Positions 20,786 to 32,500 of a stretch of 64,000 nt of DNA are shown here, one piece after another; position 1 is the first letter of the stretch, and the number at the start of each line of letters is the position of its first letter. The notes beneath the pieces are model-generated. The model had not been told where the DNA came from. It saw only the letters and a program-made list of their open reading frames with translations, and did not search any database. A program made the translations under genes and the position numbers. The stretch is from the NCBI GenBank assembly GCA_028622995.1, contig JAJQJQ010000074.1, positions 605,686-669,685 on the forward strand, given 5' to 3'. This DNA comes from Panagrolaimus kolymaensis. Lineage: Eukaryota > Nematoda > Chromadorea > Rhabditida > Panagrolaimidae.

Positions 20786-20844
20786 TTAACAGTGTTTGAA
20801 TAAAGAAAACACCGTTTTTAAGGTGCGCTTTAGTTTAGAATGGA
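20786..20844 (-). promoter_or_regulatory. Conserved upstream block shared with array member b
   Basis: Matches 18579-18637 base for base over about 59 bp immediately before the start codon. Confidence 0.45.
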
Positions 20845-21444
20845 ATAATTAAAAGTTGTGTGTGGAAGTTCACACAAAAAAGCACTAATTATTTATTTTA
20901 AATACTTTGTTTTTATTAAGTTATTTTTTCGCTAATGTTTAGTCATGGATTTGTTCTTTTATTTTTTTTACGTTAATGTAAAAATAATTTAAAAAAACTT
21001 TCAACAATCCATTATAAAATAATTAAATATAATGTCTGTATTGTAATTATTTTTAATTAAAGGACGCAAAAGTTGCCCTTTTATAAATATGAAAGGCGCA
21101 TAAATGTGTTTTATTATTTCTTGAAAAATTGAAGACTTTTTGTGCCTGCATAAAAATGAGTTCTGTTTAGGAGTCTTGTGTTTTGTAAACAACAACACTT
21201 TCCCGTTCATTTTGTTTGTTTAATTAGTGTATTCAAAAACTTAAAAAAATTTCATTCAGCTATTTTTTCGAAAACTTTATAAAAAAGGAATTTTAGAAAA
21301 TTTATTTTGGGTGAATGGGATATAAAAAATACTTAAGCAAAGAAAGGTAATAGGCTCTTCAAAATTTTTTTATTAAAAGAATTTTCAAAAATTACTATTA
21401 TCAATTATTAAAATATTTGTAAATAATTTTTTTATTTTTTTAAA

Positions 21445-21550
21445 TTAGTTTTCGAAAGTATTGTTGTTGATTGGGGTTGATGAAAATGAAAAAACTTTTG
21501 ACGTGTGTGTGCAAAAATAAAAATTAATATATTCTTGTCGAGTCGTTGAC
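21445..21550 (-). pseudogene. Orphan fourth exon of a lost chemoreceptor
   Basis: Downstream of member d, the minus strand reads STTRQEYINFYFCTHTSK in frame to a TAA. This is the conserved tail exon (S-TTRKE-I-FY) seen at the end of every array gene. No exons 1-3 accompany it, so it is the remains of a deleted array copy. The surrounding 20845-21760 holds nothing else I recognise. Confidence 0.6.
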
Positions 21551-21760
21551 ATCATAAATTATATTCTTTAATTAAAAGTAATTTATTTTATTATTCAGGT
21601 TTTGTTAAATTAATTATTCAATAAATACTTCATTAATTTGATTTAAGAGTTTTTTGGTGACGTTTTAGCTCTCGCTACTGTTCATTAATTTATGAAATCG
21701 CTTTTTTTTTTCTTTTTATTATTTTTTAAATATTAAATTTAATTATTAAGCAATTATTGT

Positions 21761-22922
21761 TTAAAATTTGGAGTTAGATGATGCCGGAAGATTTTGTACA
21801 CGAGATGATTGAATTGTTGTTGTAATTATGCCTTTTTTACAAAAGTAAAAATTAATATATTCTTTCCGAGTAATTTGGCTAAAATAAAATTGAAATTAAT
21901 TATGGGAGAGAAACAAAATAGGATTTTTTTCTTTAAATATTTTTTTATTGGCAATAAAAAGAAATAGTAAATTCAGTGAATCGTTTAAGAGGAACTAAAT
22001 TTGCAAAACTTACCTCAAAAGCAACAAAGAAAAGCTTCCAACCCATTGATAAATATCAATAACAAATGGCAAAGTAGCAACTATAAACGCAGTAATGTTT
22101 TGGTTGTCGGAAAATATCGGTCGAACCAAACTATAGCAAAGTCGAAAAACTTGGACAATAAAAATGAGGCAAGTAATGACTAAAATGTCGGCGGTTTTGA
22201 TAATTTAAAAAAAAAAGAGAATAAACTTACAAAATAAACTTTTTTCACTGTTGTTTGTAGAGTGTGCAGAAGCTTTGAATTTAATGAATGACAAAACATT
22301 TAACAGGACTGCAATCCCAGTCAATATAATATAAACTATAGTTGTTAAAAAGTATGAAAAATCATTTATGATTTTGTCTAAATAAATTACAGCAACATAA
22401 TTATCTTTCCCGAATACATATGCGCCTGGCAAATGAATTCTGAATGAAATGTGGAGAAGGGGTAAAATTATTATAGCGTATGTGTACCAATTTCTACGCC
22501 AAATCCATTCATGTTTTAATGGAAACCAAAATATTGTAAATCGATTGAAAGCCATAAGCAAATGGCCGAAATATTGTAAAACAGCTAAATAAGCTGCTAT
22601 ATTTAAATTTGCTGATGCAATATAAGGTACATTTTGGAAAAACTCATAGAAAACTAATGGAACCTTGAATGCGATAAGGACCTTAAAAATTATTTATTGG
22701 TAGCTTCAATTACGACAAAACTTTAGCAACTAAATTTTTTTTGGCACTTACAATTAGAAAATTGGCTATATCGGCGATGAACATAATTCGGAACATATTA
22801 TAAAACGGTCCTTTGAAAGATGTTTTTCGTTTAGCAAATAAAAGGATCATCATAGAAGCATGAAAAACATAAACAGTTATTTCAATAGCCACTGAGACAA
22901 TAATAAATTCAGCTGAAGGCAT
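21761..22922 (-). CDS. Chemoreceptor (SRG-superfamily-like), array member d
   Basis: Exon 1 22922-~22755 (MPSAEFIIVSVAIEITVYVF). Exon 2 ~22685-22235 (LLMAFNRFTIFWFPLKHEWIW, FRIHLPGAYVFGKDNYVA). Exon 3 ~22183-22013 (VQVFRLCYSLVRPIFSDNQN, then DIYQWVGSF). Exon 4 ~21892-21761 with tail SQITRKEYINFYFCKKG and stop. Frames join through GT-AG junctions with no stop. It groups with e, f and i by HEWIW/HENIW and the final QxTRKEY tail. The last TM7 block reads VDIYQW instead of the DIFAW of others. Confidence 0.8.
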
Positions 22923-23256
22923 TACAATTTTTTATAATAAAATAAAAGGAATTTTTTTAAGTAAAACTTATGTAGATTTAAAGCCAAGTTGCAATTATTT
23001 TAAATTGGACAAATACACTCATGTTCTCATTAAAATATTTTTTTCGTTTTTTTGTAGTAAATGCTCCAGTTCTCATTCTCTAAAAACGCGTGGTGCAAAC
23101 TAAATGTACAAAATTCAACTTTTTTTAATTAAATTTTATAGATCGTGGGAATATTCCAAATTTTTATAGTTTGCTCATTGCAAAATAAAATATTTAAACA
23201 CAAACAAGAATTTTAGGATGCATAAAAATTTTGTGCTTTGGAATATATTAATTTGG
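22923..23256. other. AT-rich spacer, nothing recognised
   Basis: About 330 bp between array members d and e. Confidence 0.4.
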
Positions 23257-24356
23257 TCACACTGCAAGATGATGGACACGAGATGACAAAATGGATGTTG
23301 TTTTAATTTCTTTTTTGCATGTGTAAAAATTTAAATATTCTTTTCGAGTTGTTTGACTATAATTGAATTTATACAAAAAATGGAAAGTATGATGTTTAAA
23401 CTTTTTAAAGCGTTGTGCAGCCGCTAAACTTTAGAATTCTAGGACAAGAGCCATACCTTAATAAAAGCAAAGAAAAGCTTCCAGTCCATTGATAAATATC
23501 AATAACAAATGGCAAAGTTGCAACTATGAAAGCTGTAATTTTTTCATTGTCTGCAAAAATTGGTCGAACCAAAGTATAACAAAGGCGAAAAACTTGGACA
23601 ATAAATATTAAACATGTGATGACTAAAATATTAACGGTTATGATATATTAAAAAAAAGAATTAACTTACAGAATAAACTTTTTTCGCTATTGCCTGTCGA
23701 ATGAACACTAGATTTGAACTTAATAAATGACAGTACATTCAACAAAACAGCAAGAATTGTAGTAATAATATAGATAACTGTTGCAGATTGATAACTAAAT
23801 GCATTTAAAGATTCATCAGTATATATTGCAGCAACATAATTATCAGCTCCAAATATATAAGCGCCAGATTCATGAAGTCTATAGCAAATATGGAAAAATG
23901 GCAAGAATATTGTTGCATAAACATACCAATTTTGCCGCCAAATCTTTTCATGTTTGATTGGAAACCAAAATATTGTAAATCTGTTAAAAGCCATTAGCAA
24001 ATGTCCAAGATATTGCATAGCTCCCAAATACGATGCAAGGTTTAAATTAATAGACACAAGATATGTTTGGTTTTTGAGATATTCAAAAAATAATAGAGGT
24101 AATTTTAATCCAGCAGCCACCTTAAAAGTAGGTATAATTTTTACAGATTATAGACTAGGAAGTGGACGACATTTTTCAAACTCACAATAATGAAATTTGC
24201 GATATCAGCAAGAAACATAATTCTAAAAATATCATAAAATGGTCCTTTGAAAGATGTTTTTCTCTTTGCAAAAAGCAACACCAACATCGATGCATGAAAT
24301 ATGTAAATTATTATTTCAACACTTACAGAAATAATAATAAATTCAACAGACGGCAT
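23257..24356 (-). CDS. Chemoreceptor (SRG-superfamily-like), array member e
   Basis: Exon 1 24356-~24185 (MPSVEFIIISVSVEIIIYIF). Exon 2 ~24120-23670 (SYLGAMQYLGHLLMAFNRF, KHEKIWRQNWYVYA, YRLHESGAYIFGADNYVAAI). Exon 3 ~23623-23458. Exon 4 ~23375-23257 with tail SQTTRKEYLNFYTCKKE and TGA. The conserved disulphide-like and loop residues of the array are kept. No stop or frameshift noted. Its exon 1 is nearly the same as that of pseudogene j, which suggests a recent copy or conversion. Confidence 0.8.
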
Positions 24357-24694
24357 TAAAACTTTTTTTGCAAAATTAGCGAAATGAATAACTTTTTAAC
24401 AAGCAAATCTTTTTTATATTCAGTTGGCATTTTTTTTAGTAAGCAAACATCCATGTTCCCATGCAAAATTTTTATAACAAAAACTCCAGATTGCTCTAAA
24501 AAAAACCACATGATACAATAATTTTGAAAAAAAGAATTTATTCTATGTACAAAATTTATCACACATTTTTATTAAATATTATATATTTATATGTCGTGAA
24601 ATTAATACAAATTTTCATATATTTTAAAATATGTACAAAAGGAAAATACAAACACCGCCAAAATAACTTTGTCGAAATTAATTAAAGTCTATCA

Positions 24695-24976
24695 TAGGGT
24701 TGTCACGGGAAATTTCCCGATTAATTTTTTTCTCAAAATTTTATGGAAACTATTTTATGGTACATTTCAACAGATGTTTTTCGAAGTATTTTAAGGTTAA
24801 AAACAATAAAAATGTTAAAATCTGGCTCTTTAAATGACTTAAAAGTGAATTTTATTCATAATTAGTGTCAAAAAATAACTTTCAAAAAGTGGAAATTTTT
24901 TTGAAAAAAATCCTAACCGGGAAATTTCAGGAAAAATTTCCCCATTTTCGATTTCCCGGGAAATATGACAACCCTA
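24695..24976. mobile_element. hAT-like MITE, 282 bp, with 8-bp target duplication
   Basis: Ends are TAGGGTTGTCA (24695) and TGACAACCCTA (24976), perfect inverted repeats of 11 nt; just inside, GGGAAATTTCCCG and CCCGGGAAAT extend the symmetry. The 8-bp direct repeats GTCTATCA flank both sides (24687-24694, 24977-24984). T/CAGGGTTGTCA-type ends with 8-bp duplications are typical of the hAT superfamily. There is no coding capacity, so it must depend on a transposase elsewhere. Confidence 0.85.
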
Positions 24977-25121
24977 GTCTATCATTCTCGTTGCTATTAT
25001 AAATTTAAGGACATACTATAGTTGCGGCAATCGATTTATATTAATTATGTGAACAGTTAACAAGGTAGAAACCCATTTTATTTTGTCTTTTTTTGTTTCC
25101 ACTGTTTTAAAGAAATCACAT

Positions 25122-26223
25122 TCAAAAATGTTGAACACGTGACGACTTTATTGATGATATTTTAGTTTCCTTTTTGCATGTGTAAAAATTGATGTATTCT
25201 TTTCGAAAAGTTTGACTTGAAATATGAAAAAAATATGTATTATTAATATTCTTGGAAGCCGGTTTTTCCCGTGATGTTGTAAAACAAATACTAAAAAAAT
25301 TAATATATTTTTTAACACTTACCTCAATAATAATAAGGAAAAACTTCCAGTCCATTGATAAATATCAATAACAAATGGCAAAGTAGCAACAATAATTGCA
25401 CTAATATTTTTATTGTTTTCAAAGATGGGTCGAGCAAAAGTATAGGCAAGTCGAAAAACTTGCATAATAAAAATGAGGCAAGTGATGACTGAAATGTTTT
25501 TAAAATATACATGTATTTAGGAAAATGCAGATATGAAACTTACAAAATAAGCTCTTTTCGCTATTGCCTGTTGAATGAACGCTAGATTTAAATTTTATGA
25601 ATGTTAAAACATTTAGCAACAAAGCAATTCCAGTAGCTATTATATAAACTACGGTTCCTAATAAATATGAAAAATCGCTTAATGCCTTATCTAAGTATAT
25701 TGCGACAACAGTATTATTTTTATCATCAATTAAGAAAGCACCAGGCAAATGAAGTCTATAGGCAATATGGAAAAATGGTAATCCAGTTAATAAGTAAGTG
25801 TACCAATTTCTTCGCCAAATCCATTCATGTTTTACAGGAAACCAAAAAATTGTAAAGCGATTAAAAGCCATAAGCAAATGTCCAAAAAATTGTAAACCCG
25901 TTAAATAAGCAGTAAGGTTCAAACTAGAGGATGCAATGCAAGATGCAGTTTTGAAAAATTCAAAAAATACTAATGGAAGCTTGAATGCCAAAAAAAGCTT
26001 AAAAATGTGTTTTTTAAAGTAAATTAAGCAATTATTTTTTTTCTGTACTTACATTTAGGAAATTTACAATATCGACGATAAACATAATCCGAAAAATATC
26101 ATAAAATGGCCCTTTGAAAGTTGTTTTTCGCTTGGAAAACAAGAGCAAAAAGACGGATGCATGAAATATGTAAATTATTAATTCAATAGTCCCAGAAATA
26201 ATTATAAATTCCACGGACGGCAT
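25122..26223 (-). CDS. Chemoreceptor (SRG-superfamily-like), array member f
   Basis: Exon 1 26223-~26056 (MPSVEFIIISGTIELIIYIF). Exon 2 ~25997-25545 (GLQFFGHLLMAFNRFTIFWF, KHEWIWRRNWYTYLLTG, YRLHLPGAFLIDDKNNT). Exon 3 ~25483-25323 (VQVFRLAYTFARPIFENNKN, then DIYQWTG). Exon 4 ~25220-25122 with tail SQTFRKEYINFYTCKKE and TGA. Exon order and frames match the other members. The tail has Phe where most have Thr (TTRKE to TFRKE). Probably intact. Confidence 0.8.
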
Positions 26224-27080
26224 AGCATTTAATTTTTTTTATTTATTCAACCGAAGTTTACGAAGTGTTATAGAACTATTATGAAAAAGTTTTGTTTTTA
26301 AATGTTTTGCGTTTCATTATTATTTAATTTGAAAAACACCTATATTCTCACAAAAATATAATTTTGTAACAAAATTTACGGTATCTTCTTTCTTGAAAAA
26401 CACGACGTAACAGATTTTTTAAAGAAATTTTTTTTTTCTCAGTAACAAAAACATTCTTTTCCATTAAATATTATGGTTCGTGAGTAAATTCCTTACAAAA
26501 ATTTTATAGTTCACAGAACGAAAAGAAAGCTACATAAATAATTTGGTCCGTTTTGGTCTTTAATTTAAATTGATCTTGAAACTTTTAAATGATTTTTAAC
26601 CCATTTTGAATCCAGTAATTCTGAAAATATTATAAAGAAACAACGTCCGTATTCTCAGAAATAATTGCATCAAATTTGTTTTTCTTGAAAAACATGACGA
26701 AACAATTTTCTTACGAAAAGATTTTTATTCTAACAACGAATTCATTCCATTTCCATTAAATATTATAGTTGGCGAGTTAATTGCTTACAAAATTTTTGTA
26801 TTCCACAGAACGAAAAGAAAGTTAATTACATTAATATTTGGTCGGTTTGTTCTTTAATTTAAATTACTCTTAATAACTTTTCTCATATTTTTTTTTACTT
26901 TTTTGAACTCTGTAATAAAGAAATTTTTTTAAATGGCTTTATTTGTACACAATGATTTTTCTATTTATTTGCCGGACTTCTTTGTTTTTAAATGTTGTTC
27001 ATTCAATAGCAAAAAAATATTTTAATATGATTCACTTCAAAAAAGTTTTTTCAAAGCAAAGACATTAAAATGGATTAAAG
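26224..27080. other. AT-rich spacer with a weak internal duplication
   Basis: About 860 bp. Two stretches, near 26350-26570 and 26640-26870, share phrases such as CATTAAATATTATRGTT, CACAGAACGAAAAGAAAG and ATTTGGTC, so part of it is an old direct duplication of unknown origin. No coding frame is seen. Confidence 0.5.
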
Positions 27081-28155
27081 TTATAAAATAATAGGATGAG
27101 AGTTAGTTACTTTTACAATTGGATAAATTTTGAATGTGTAAAAATAAATGAATTCTTTGCGAGTCGTTGGGCTGAAAAATTAAAAGTTTAAAAAAATATG
27201 CCACATAAAATATACTATACCTTAGCAATAATAAAGATATGCTTCCAGTCCATGCAAAAATATCAGACACAAATGGCAGAGCTGCCATAAGTATTGCTGT
27301 AATTTCTTCGTTTGTAGCAAATAAAGGGCGTCCCAAAGTATAAGAGAGCCGAAAAACTTGTGCAATAAAAATTAGCCACGTTACAACTAAAATAATGCGT
27401 TAATTATAAGCAGAAATGACACAAAAACCCACAAAATAAATTTATCTCATTAACGTTTTGAATATTTCCTGAATGTTTCAAAAAATAAAATTTTTTAAAA
27501 GACAAAACATTCAATATTGCAACCAAAGCTGTCGTTAATACATAAATAACGGTCGTCAAAATAAACACGAAATCACTTATATTTGCATCAGTTAAGTATG
27601 TTACAACTATGTTATCAGGTGACAAAATAAAATTTATAGGTACGTGAAGACGATAACAGACACCAAAAAATGGCAAAATTATTAAAATCCATGTATACCA
27701 ATTTCGTTTCCAAATACTTTCATGTTTCAAAGGAAAACAAAATATTGTAAATCGATTAAAAGCCATAAATAAATGTCCAAAATATTGCATCAAGGATGTA
27801 TAGGAAGCGATACTAATATTTATTGAAGAGATGTAACTATTATTTTTATAAAATTCAAAAAATAATAATGGAGCTCGATTTCCTAATATGAGCTAAAAAA
27901 TTCACTTTAGTTTTGTTACTTTTTTATTTGTTTGTTGGTTTTTTGCTTTTTTTTTTGCTGATTTAAAAATCCAAAATTGAAACTTACAGAAACAAAAGTA
28001 ATCAAATCTGCAATCAATACAATACGAAAAATATCATAAAATGGACTCTTGAATAAAGTTTTTCTCTTACAAATCAGCAGCAATAAAACGGATGCATGAA
28101 ATATGTAAATTATTGTTTCGACACATAAAGTTACGACAAATATTGTTGAAGCCAT
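27081..28155 (-). CDS. Chemoreceptor (SRG-superfamily-like), array member g
   Basis: Exon 1 28155-~27986 (MASTIFVVTLCVETIIYIF). Exon 2 ~27893-27440 (MMQYFGHLFMAFNRFTIFCF, KHESIWKRNWYTW, YRLHVPINFILSPDNIVV). Exon 3 ~27387-27223 (AQVFRLSYTLGRPLFATNEE, TM7 with DIFAWTGS). Exon 4 ~27175-27081 with tail SPTTRKEFIYFYTF and TAA. The first exon, first intron and start of exon 2 are nearly identical to member h, so these two are recent tandem duplicates or exchange sequence. Looks intact. Confidence 0.8.
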
Positions 28156-28462
28156 AAATATAAATTTTAGAAAAAAAATTCAAGTTAAAAATATTTATGT
28201 GTATTTCTTTGTTTGGATAAGCAGCACACAAACTTATACTAATGTTTCTTTTTGAAATATTTATATTTCTTTTTATTTTTCGCTTGATTAACTTTATGTA
28301 TTTTAGTGTCATTGCAAAATTTTAATTAACATTATTCTCAGAATTTTTATATTGGATTTTTATAAAAAATTGTGCACGCACGTGATTTAAATTATTAAAA
28401 AAACAATTAATTCTTATTAAACTTTTTATAATTAAAATTTTTGTCTAAAAATTTATTCCAAT

Positions 28463-28885
28463 GATGCTTTTACTGGTCTCACCCCAATAGAAATAAACTG
28501 GACAATGGCTGAGTATTTTTGTAAAATGGAAAACATACATTTGGTTTCACTACATTCTACTTAAAAAACAAGTTTTGTTTCAGACAAGTATAACATGTAG
28601 ACTGTTGAAAAATATTTAATTAAATCATAGTAATAACTTGTAGCTTTTTACTACGCTGAGGATAAAAAGTATTGGACTGGTCTTTCTTCGAATGACAATC
28701 AAAAAACATCGCACTTGTTTGATGGAAGTCCAGTAGATTATATCCCACGTAATACCGGATTTAAATGGTTAAATATTTCGAGCTGTGCGTTTATTTACAT
28801 TGGCCATATTTTTGATTATGGGTGTGGTGTGAAAACAAAGCATGTGTTTTATGCAAAGTCCCTGCACGATCATCTAAACATTTGA
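28463..28885 (+). pseudogene. C-type lectin-like domain relic
   Basis: A first piece reads WTMAEYFCKMENIHLVSLHS, typical of the first half of a C-type lectin-like domain (A--FC------HL-S-HS). After a stop-filled gap of ~100 bp a second piece from about 28652 reads YWTGLSSND, then FDGSPVDY and WLNISSCAFIYIGHIFDYGC ending in TGA, matching the WIGL...DGSPVDY...W...C second half. The frame is broken between them and the last cysteine region is degenerate, so I call it a pseudogene; an unrecognised intron could in principle join the halves. It lies in the spacer between array members g and h, on the opposite strand. Confidence 0.6.
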
Positions 28886-29043
28886 AAAATAATTGACAAA
28901 AATTTAAAAATAACCTAAGCTTAACGTAATAAGTTTATATTGAATTTAAATTTTTATAAATAATTAATTACGTACATATTATGCGAATTTTTTAAAACAA
29001 AATAAAACTTTATATATATTTTTGTTAATCATGTGCAGGAAAT

Positions 29044-30117
29044 TTAAAAAATAAAAGGATGAGAATTCGTCAATTGCGGTTTAGGTTGACTTCTACATGC
29101 ATAAAAAGAAATATAATCTTTACGAGTCGTTGGGCTGAAAAAAAGTGTAAAAGATTGTTTATTATATTCTATCTATACCTTAGTAGAAGCAATGATATGC
29201 TTCCAGTCCACGCAAAAATATCTGACACAAATGGTAAGGCAGCAACAATTATTGCTGTTATGGCGGGGTTTGAAGCAAATAAAGGCCGTCCCAAAGTGTA
29301 AGAAAGCCGAAAAACTTGTGCAATAAAAATTAACCACGTTACAACTAAAAAATATGTGTTTGTTAGAAGAAGCAGAAATGACACAGGTACTTACAAAATA
29401 AATTTTTCTCCTTGACATTTTGAATATTTCCTGACCGCTTCAAAGAATAAAAATTTATAAAAGATAAAATATTAAAAGTTGCAGCCAAAGCTGTCGTTAA
29501 AACATAAATGGTTGTCGTCAAAATTGACATAAAAGCACTAATATTCGCATCAGTTAAGCTTGTAATAACTACGTTATCAGGTGATAAAATAATATTTAGA
29601 GGTACGTGAAGACGATAACAGACACCAAAAAATGGCAAAATAATTAAAGCCCATGTATACCAATTTCTTTGCCAAATATTTTCATGTTTTGTTGGAATGC
29701 AAAATATTGTATAGCGATTGAAAGCCATAAATAAATGTCCTAAATATTGCACAAAAGATGTGTAAGAAGCGATACTTAAATTTATTGCAGAGATGTAACT
29801 ATTATTTTTATAAAATTCAAAAAATAATAACGCAGCTCGAGTTCCTAATATGAGCTAAAAAATTCACTTTAGTTTTGTTACTTTTTTATTTGTTTGTTGG
29901 TTTTTTGCTTTTTTTTTTGCTGATTTAAAAATCCAAAATTGAAACTTACAGAAACAAAAGTAATCAAATCTGCAACCAAGACAATACGAAAAATATCATA
30001 AAATGGACTTTTGAATGATGTTTTTCTCTTACAAAATAGCAACAATAAAACTGATGCATGAAAAATGTAAATTATTGTTTCGACACATAAAGTAACGATA
30101 AATATTGTTGAAGCCAT
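29044..30117 (-). CDS. Chemoreceptor (SRG-superfamily-like), array member h
   Basis: Exon 1 30117-~29948 (MASTIFIVTLCVETIIYIF). Exon 2 ~29855-29400 (MQYLGHLFMAFNRYTIFCI, KHENIWQRNWYTW, YRLHVPLNIILSPDNVVI). Exon 3 ~29345-29180 (AQVFRLSYTLGRPLFASNPA, DIFAWTGS). Exon 4 ~29134-29044 with tail SPTTRKDYISFYACRS and TAA. It has NRY instead of NRF. The first ~270 bp, including the T-rich intron 1, match member g almost exactly although the exon 2 bodies have diverged, which points to gene conversion. Looks intact. Confidence 0.8.
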
Positions 30118-30666
30118 AAATATATATTTTAGAAAAAATTCAATTTAAAAATATTAATATTTGTTTGTTTGAAAGCACACAAACTTATTTATGCAAATGA
30201 ATTTTTTTTACTATATGTATAGTTTTTTTTGGGTTCCGCTTGATTAACTGTATGTATTTTAGTGTCTTTGCATAATTTTAATCAACACTTTTCTTAGAAA
30301 ATTGCAATTTTTATATTTTATTTTTAGAAAATTAAGCACGCTCGTGATTTAAATTAAAACAATTAATCCTTATTAAATTTTTTATATTTAAAAAGCGTGA
30401 GGCTTGAACAAAGATGGCAAAAGAATTTGGTACACAAACAATATGTATTCACGCCAACAATTTTTAGATCTTTGATAAATTTGTTATAATAAATGTTATT
30501 TCTATTATACCATATATTCTTTATAAATGACGAAGTAATAGTCTATTGTTTTCTTGTGGCATTGACACCCATTATTGTTTTTACACCAAAACAAATATTC
30601 TTCTCTCTATTGTTTAGAAGAAAAAAAGCTCAGGGGTTTGGTTTTGATCCAATATTTATTTCTTCC
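30118..30666. other. AT-rich spacer, nothing recognised
   Basis: About 550 bp. A short open frame here (30493 onward) is hydrophobic and low complexity; I do not consider it a gene. The first ~200 bp still resemble the flank of member g. Confidence 0.4.
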
Positions 30667-31980
30667 CTAAAATTTTGCAGCAAGATGTTGAACTCGAGAT
30701 GAAAGAATTGACCGTACTTTCACTTCTTTTTTGAATAAATAAGAATTTAAATATTCTTTTCGAGTAATTTGACTGAAATCAAAACAATTATTATAGATAA
30801 TAACAATACCTTTTTTCTATTTTAATTCCAATTAAAACACAATCGGAAAGTTTGTGTTACTATGTAACGGAATAACATAGACCATAAATCTTTTTACGCA
30901 CCTTAACAATAACAATGAAATGCTTCCAGTCCATTGATAAATATCAATCACAAATGGCAAAGTCGCAACTATAAACGCAGTAATATTTTGGTTGTCAGAG
31001 AATATAGGTCGAACCAAAGTATAACAAAGTCGAAAAACTTGTACAATAAAAATAAGACATGTGATAACTAAAATGTCGGCAGTTTAAGTAAATTAGAAAA
31101 AAGCAGAATAAACTTACAAAATAAGCTTTTTTCACTGCTGTTTGTGGAGTGTGCAGAAGCTTTAAATTTAATAAATGAAAAAATATTTAGTATTACCGCT
31201 AGTCCAGTCAATATAATATAAATAACTGTAGCCGACTGATACGAAAATACATTTATAATTTCGTTTGTATAAATTGCGGCAACATAATTATCATTCCCAA
31301 ATATATAGGCTCCAGGTTCATGAAGTCGATAACAAATATGTAAAATTGGAAACAATATTAATGCATAAATATACCAATTTCGCCGCCAGATGTTTTCATG
31401 TTTTAAAGGAAACCAAAATATTGTAAATCGATTGAAAGCCATCAACAAATTTCCAAGGTATTGCATGACACCCAAATAAGATGCAAGGTTTAAATTAATT
31501 GACGCCAAATATGTTAGTCTTTTGGAAAATTCAACAAATAAAAGAGACAATTTAAGTCCGAAAGCCACCTTAAAAACACTTTTTATAAAAGATTTAGATG
31601 ATTGAAATTATTTATGCTAGGGTTGGGTTTAGTCCGGATTTTTCAAGACATGCCAGACTTAAGCTTTCTTTACTTGGGGCAGCTCGAGCCAGGGCAGGAA
31701 TTTACAGAGAATAAAAAATCCGAAATAAGAAAACTATCCCAATGGTTTGGGCCCGAGAGTAAACTCTAGTTTAAGACAAAAAATTTATTTGACTTTTTTT
31801 GTTACTTACAGTGAGAAAATTAGCAATATCCGCGATAAACATAATTCGGAAAATATTATAAAATGGACCATTAAAAGAAGTTTTTCGCTTCGCAAATAAC
31901 AATATCATCATTGAAGCATGAAAAATATACAAAATTATTTCAATTACTATAGAAACAATAATAAACTCTACTGATGGCAT
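30667..31980 (-). CDS. Chemoreceptor (SRG-superfamily-like), array member i
   Basis: Exon 1 31980-~31812 (MPSVEFIIVSIVIEIILYIF). Exon 2 31568-~31119 (MAFGLKLSLLFVEFSKRLTY or further upstream, MQYLGNLLMAFNRFTIFWF, KHENIWRRNWYIYA, YRLHEPGAYIFGNDNYVA). Exon 3 ~31066-30903 (VQVFRLCYTLVRPIFSDNQN, DIYQWTGS). Exon 4 ~30773-30667 with tail SQITRKEYLNSYLFKKE and TAG. Intron 1 is unusually long (~240 bp) because of a more GC-rich insertion around 31615-31770. Otherwise intact. Confidence 0.8.
31613..31772. repeat. GC-richer insertion in intron 1 of array member i
   Basis: About 160 bp (GCTAGGGTTGGGTTTAG ... GAGTAAACTCTAG) clearly richer in G/C than its surroundings, with CTAG at both borders and weak inverted similarity (GGGTTTAGTCC versus GAGTTTACTC on the other strand). 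It looks like a decayed repeat; I cannot assign it. Confidence 0.4.
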
Positions 31981-32359
31981 TATAATTTTTTTTATATGTA
32001 ATTTTGGCTCAATAAATATTTAACATTAGCAAAGTTTTTTGATTTAAGAAAATTTTTATTCTTTTTATGAGAGCAAATGTCCACGTTCCCATGGAAAAGT
32101 TTTGTAGTAATATCTCCAGTTTCATACCCTAAAAACACGTGGAAGTTAATTTAAAAAAAACTTATTCAAAGTACAAACCCCTCCATATTTTTTACATCAT
32201 AATAATTCGTGGGGTAAAAGACAAATTTTCGTATAGACAACAAAACGCATAAATATATACATACAATAATTTAAAACTTGATTATTATTTATTATAGAAT
32301 CAATAACTTTTAGAATTTTTACATACATATTTTTCGATTTAAAAACGTCTCTTATAATT

Positions 32360-32500
32360 TTACCAGCACATTGACAAATGTAATCACGAATGTGTTATCA
32401 GATGCCAATAAAAAAGTTACGGATTCATGAAGGCGATAACAAACGGCAAAAAATGGGAATCCTAACAGCACAAAAATCTACCAATTTTGGCGCTAAATCC
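32360..32500 (-). pseudogene. Relic of exon 2 of an array chemoreceptor
   Basis: The minus strand reads RQNW, stop, IFVLLGFPFFAVCYRLHES and then FLLASDNTFV. This is the middle of exon 2 of the array family (RQNWYIY---PFF-VCYRLHEPG), with two stops and no partner exons. It marks another lost array copy between member i and the Str-like gene. The rest of 31981-32709 is AT-rich with nothing recognised. Confidence 0.65.
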
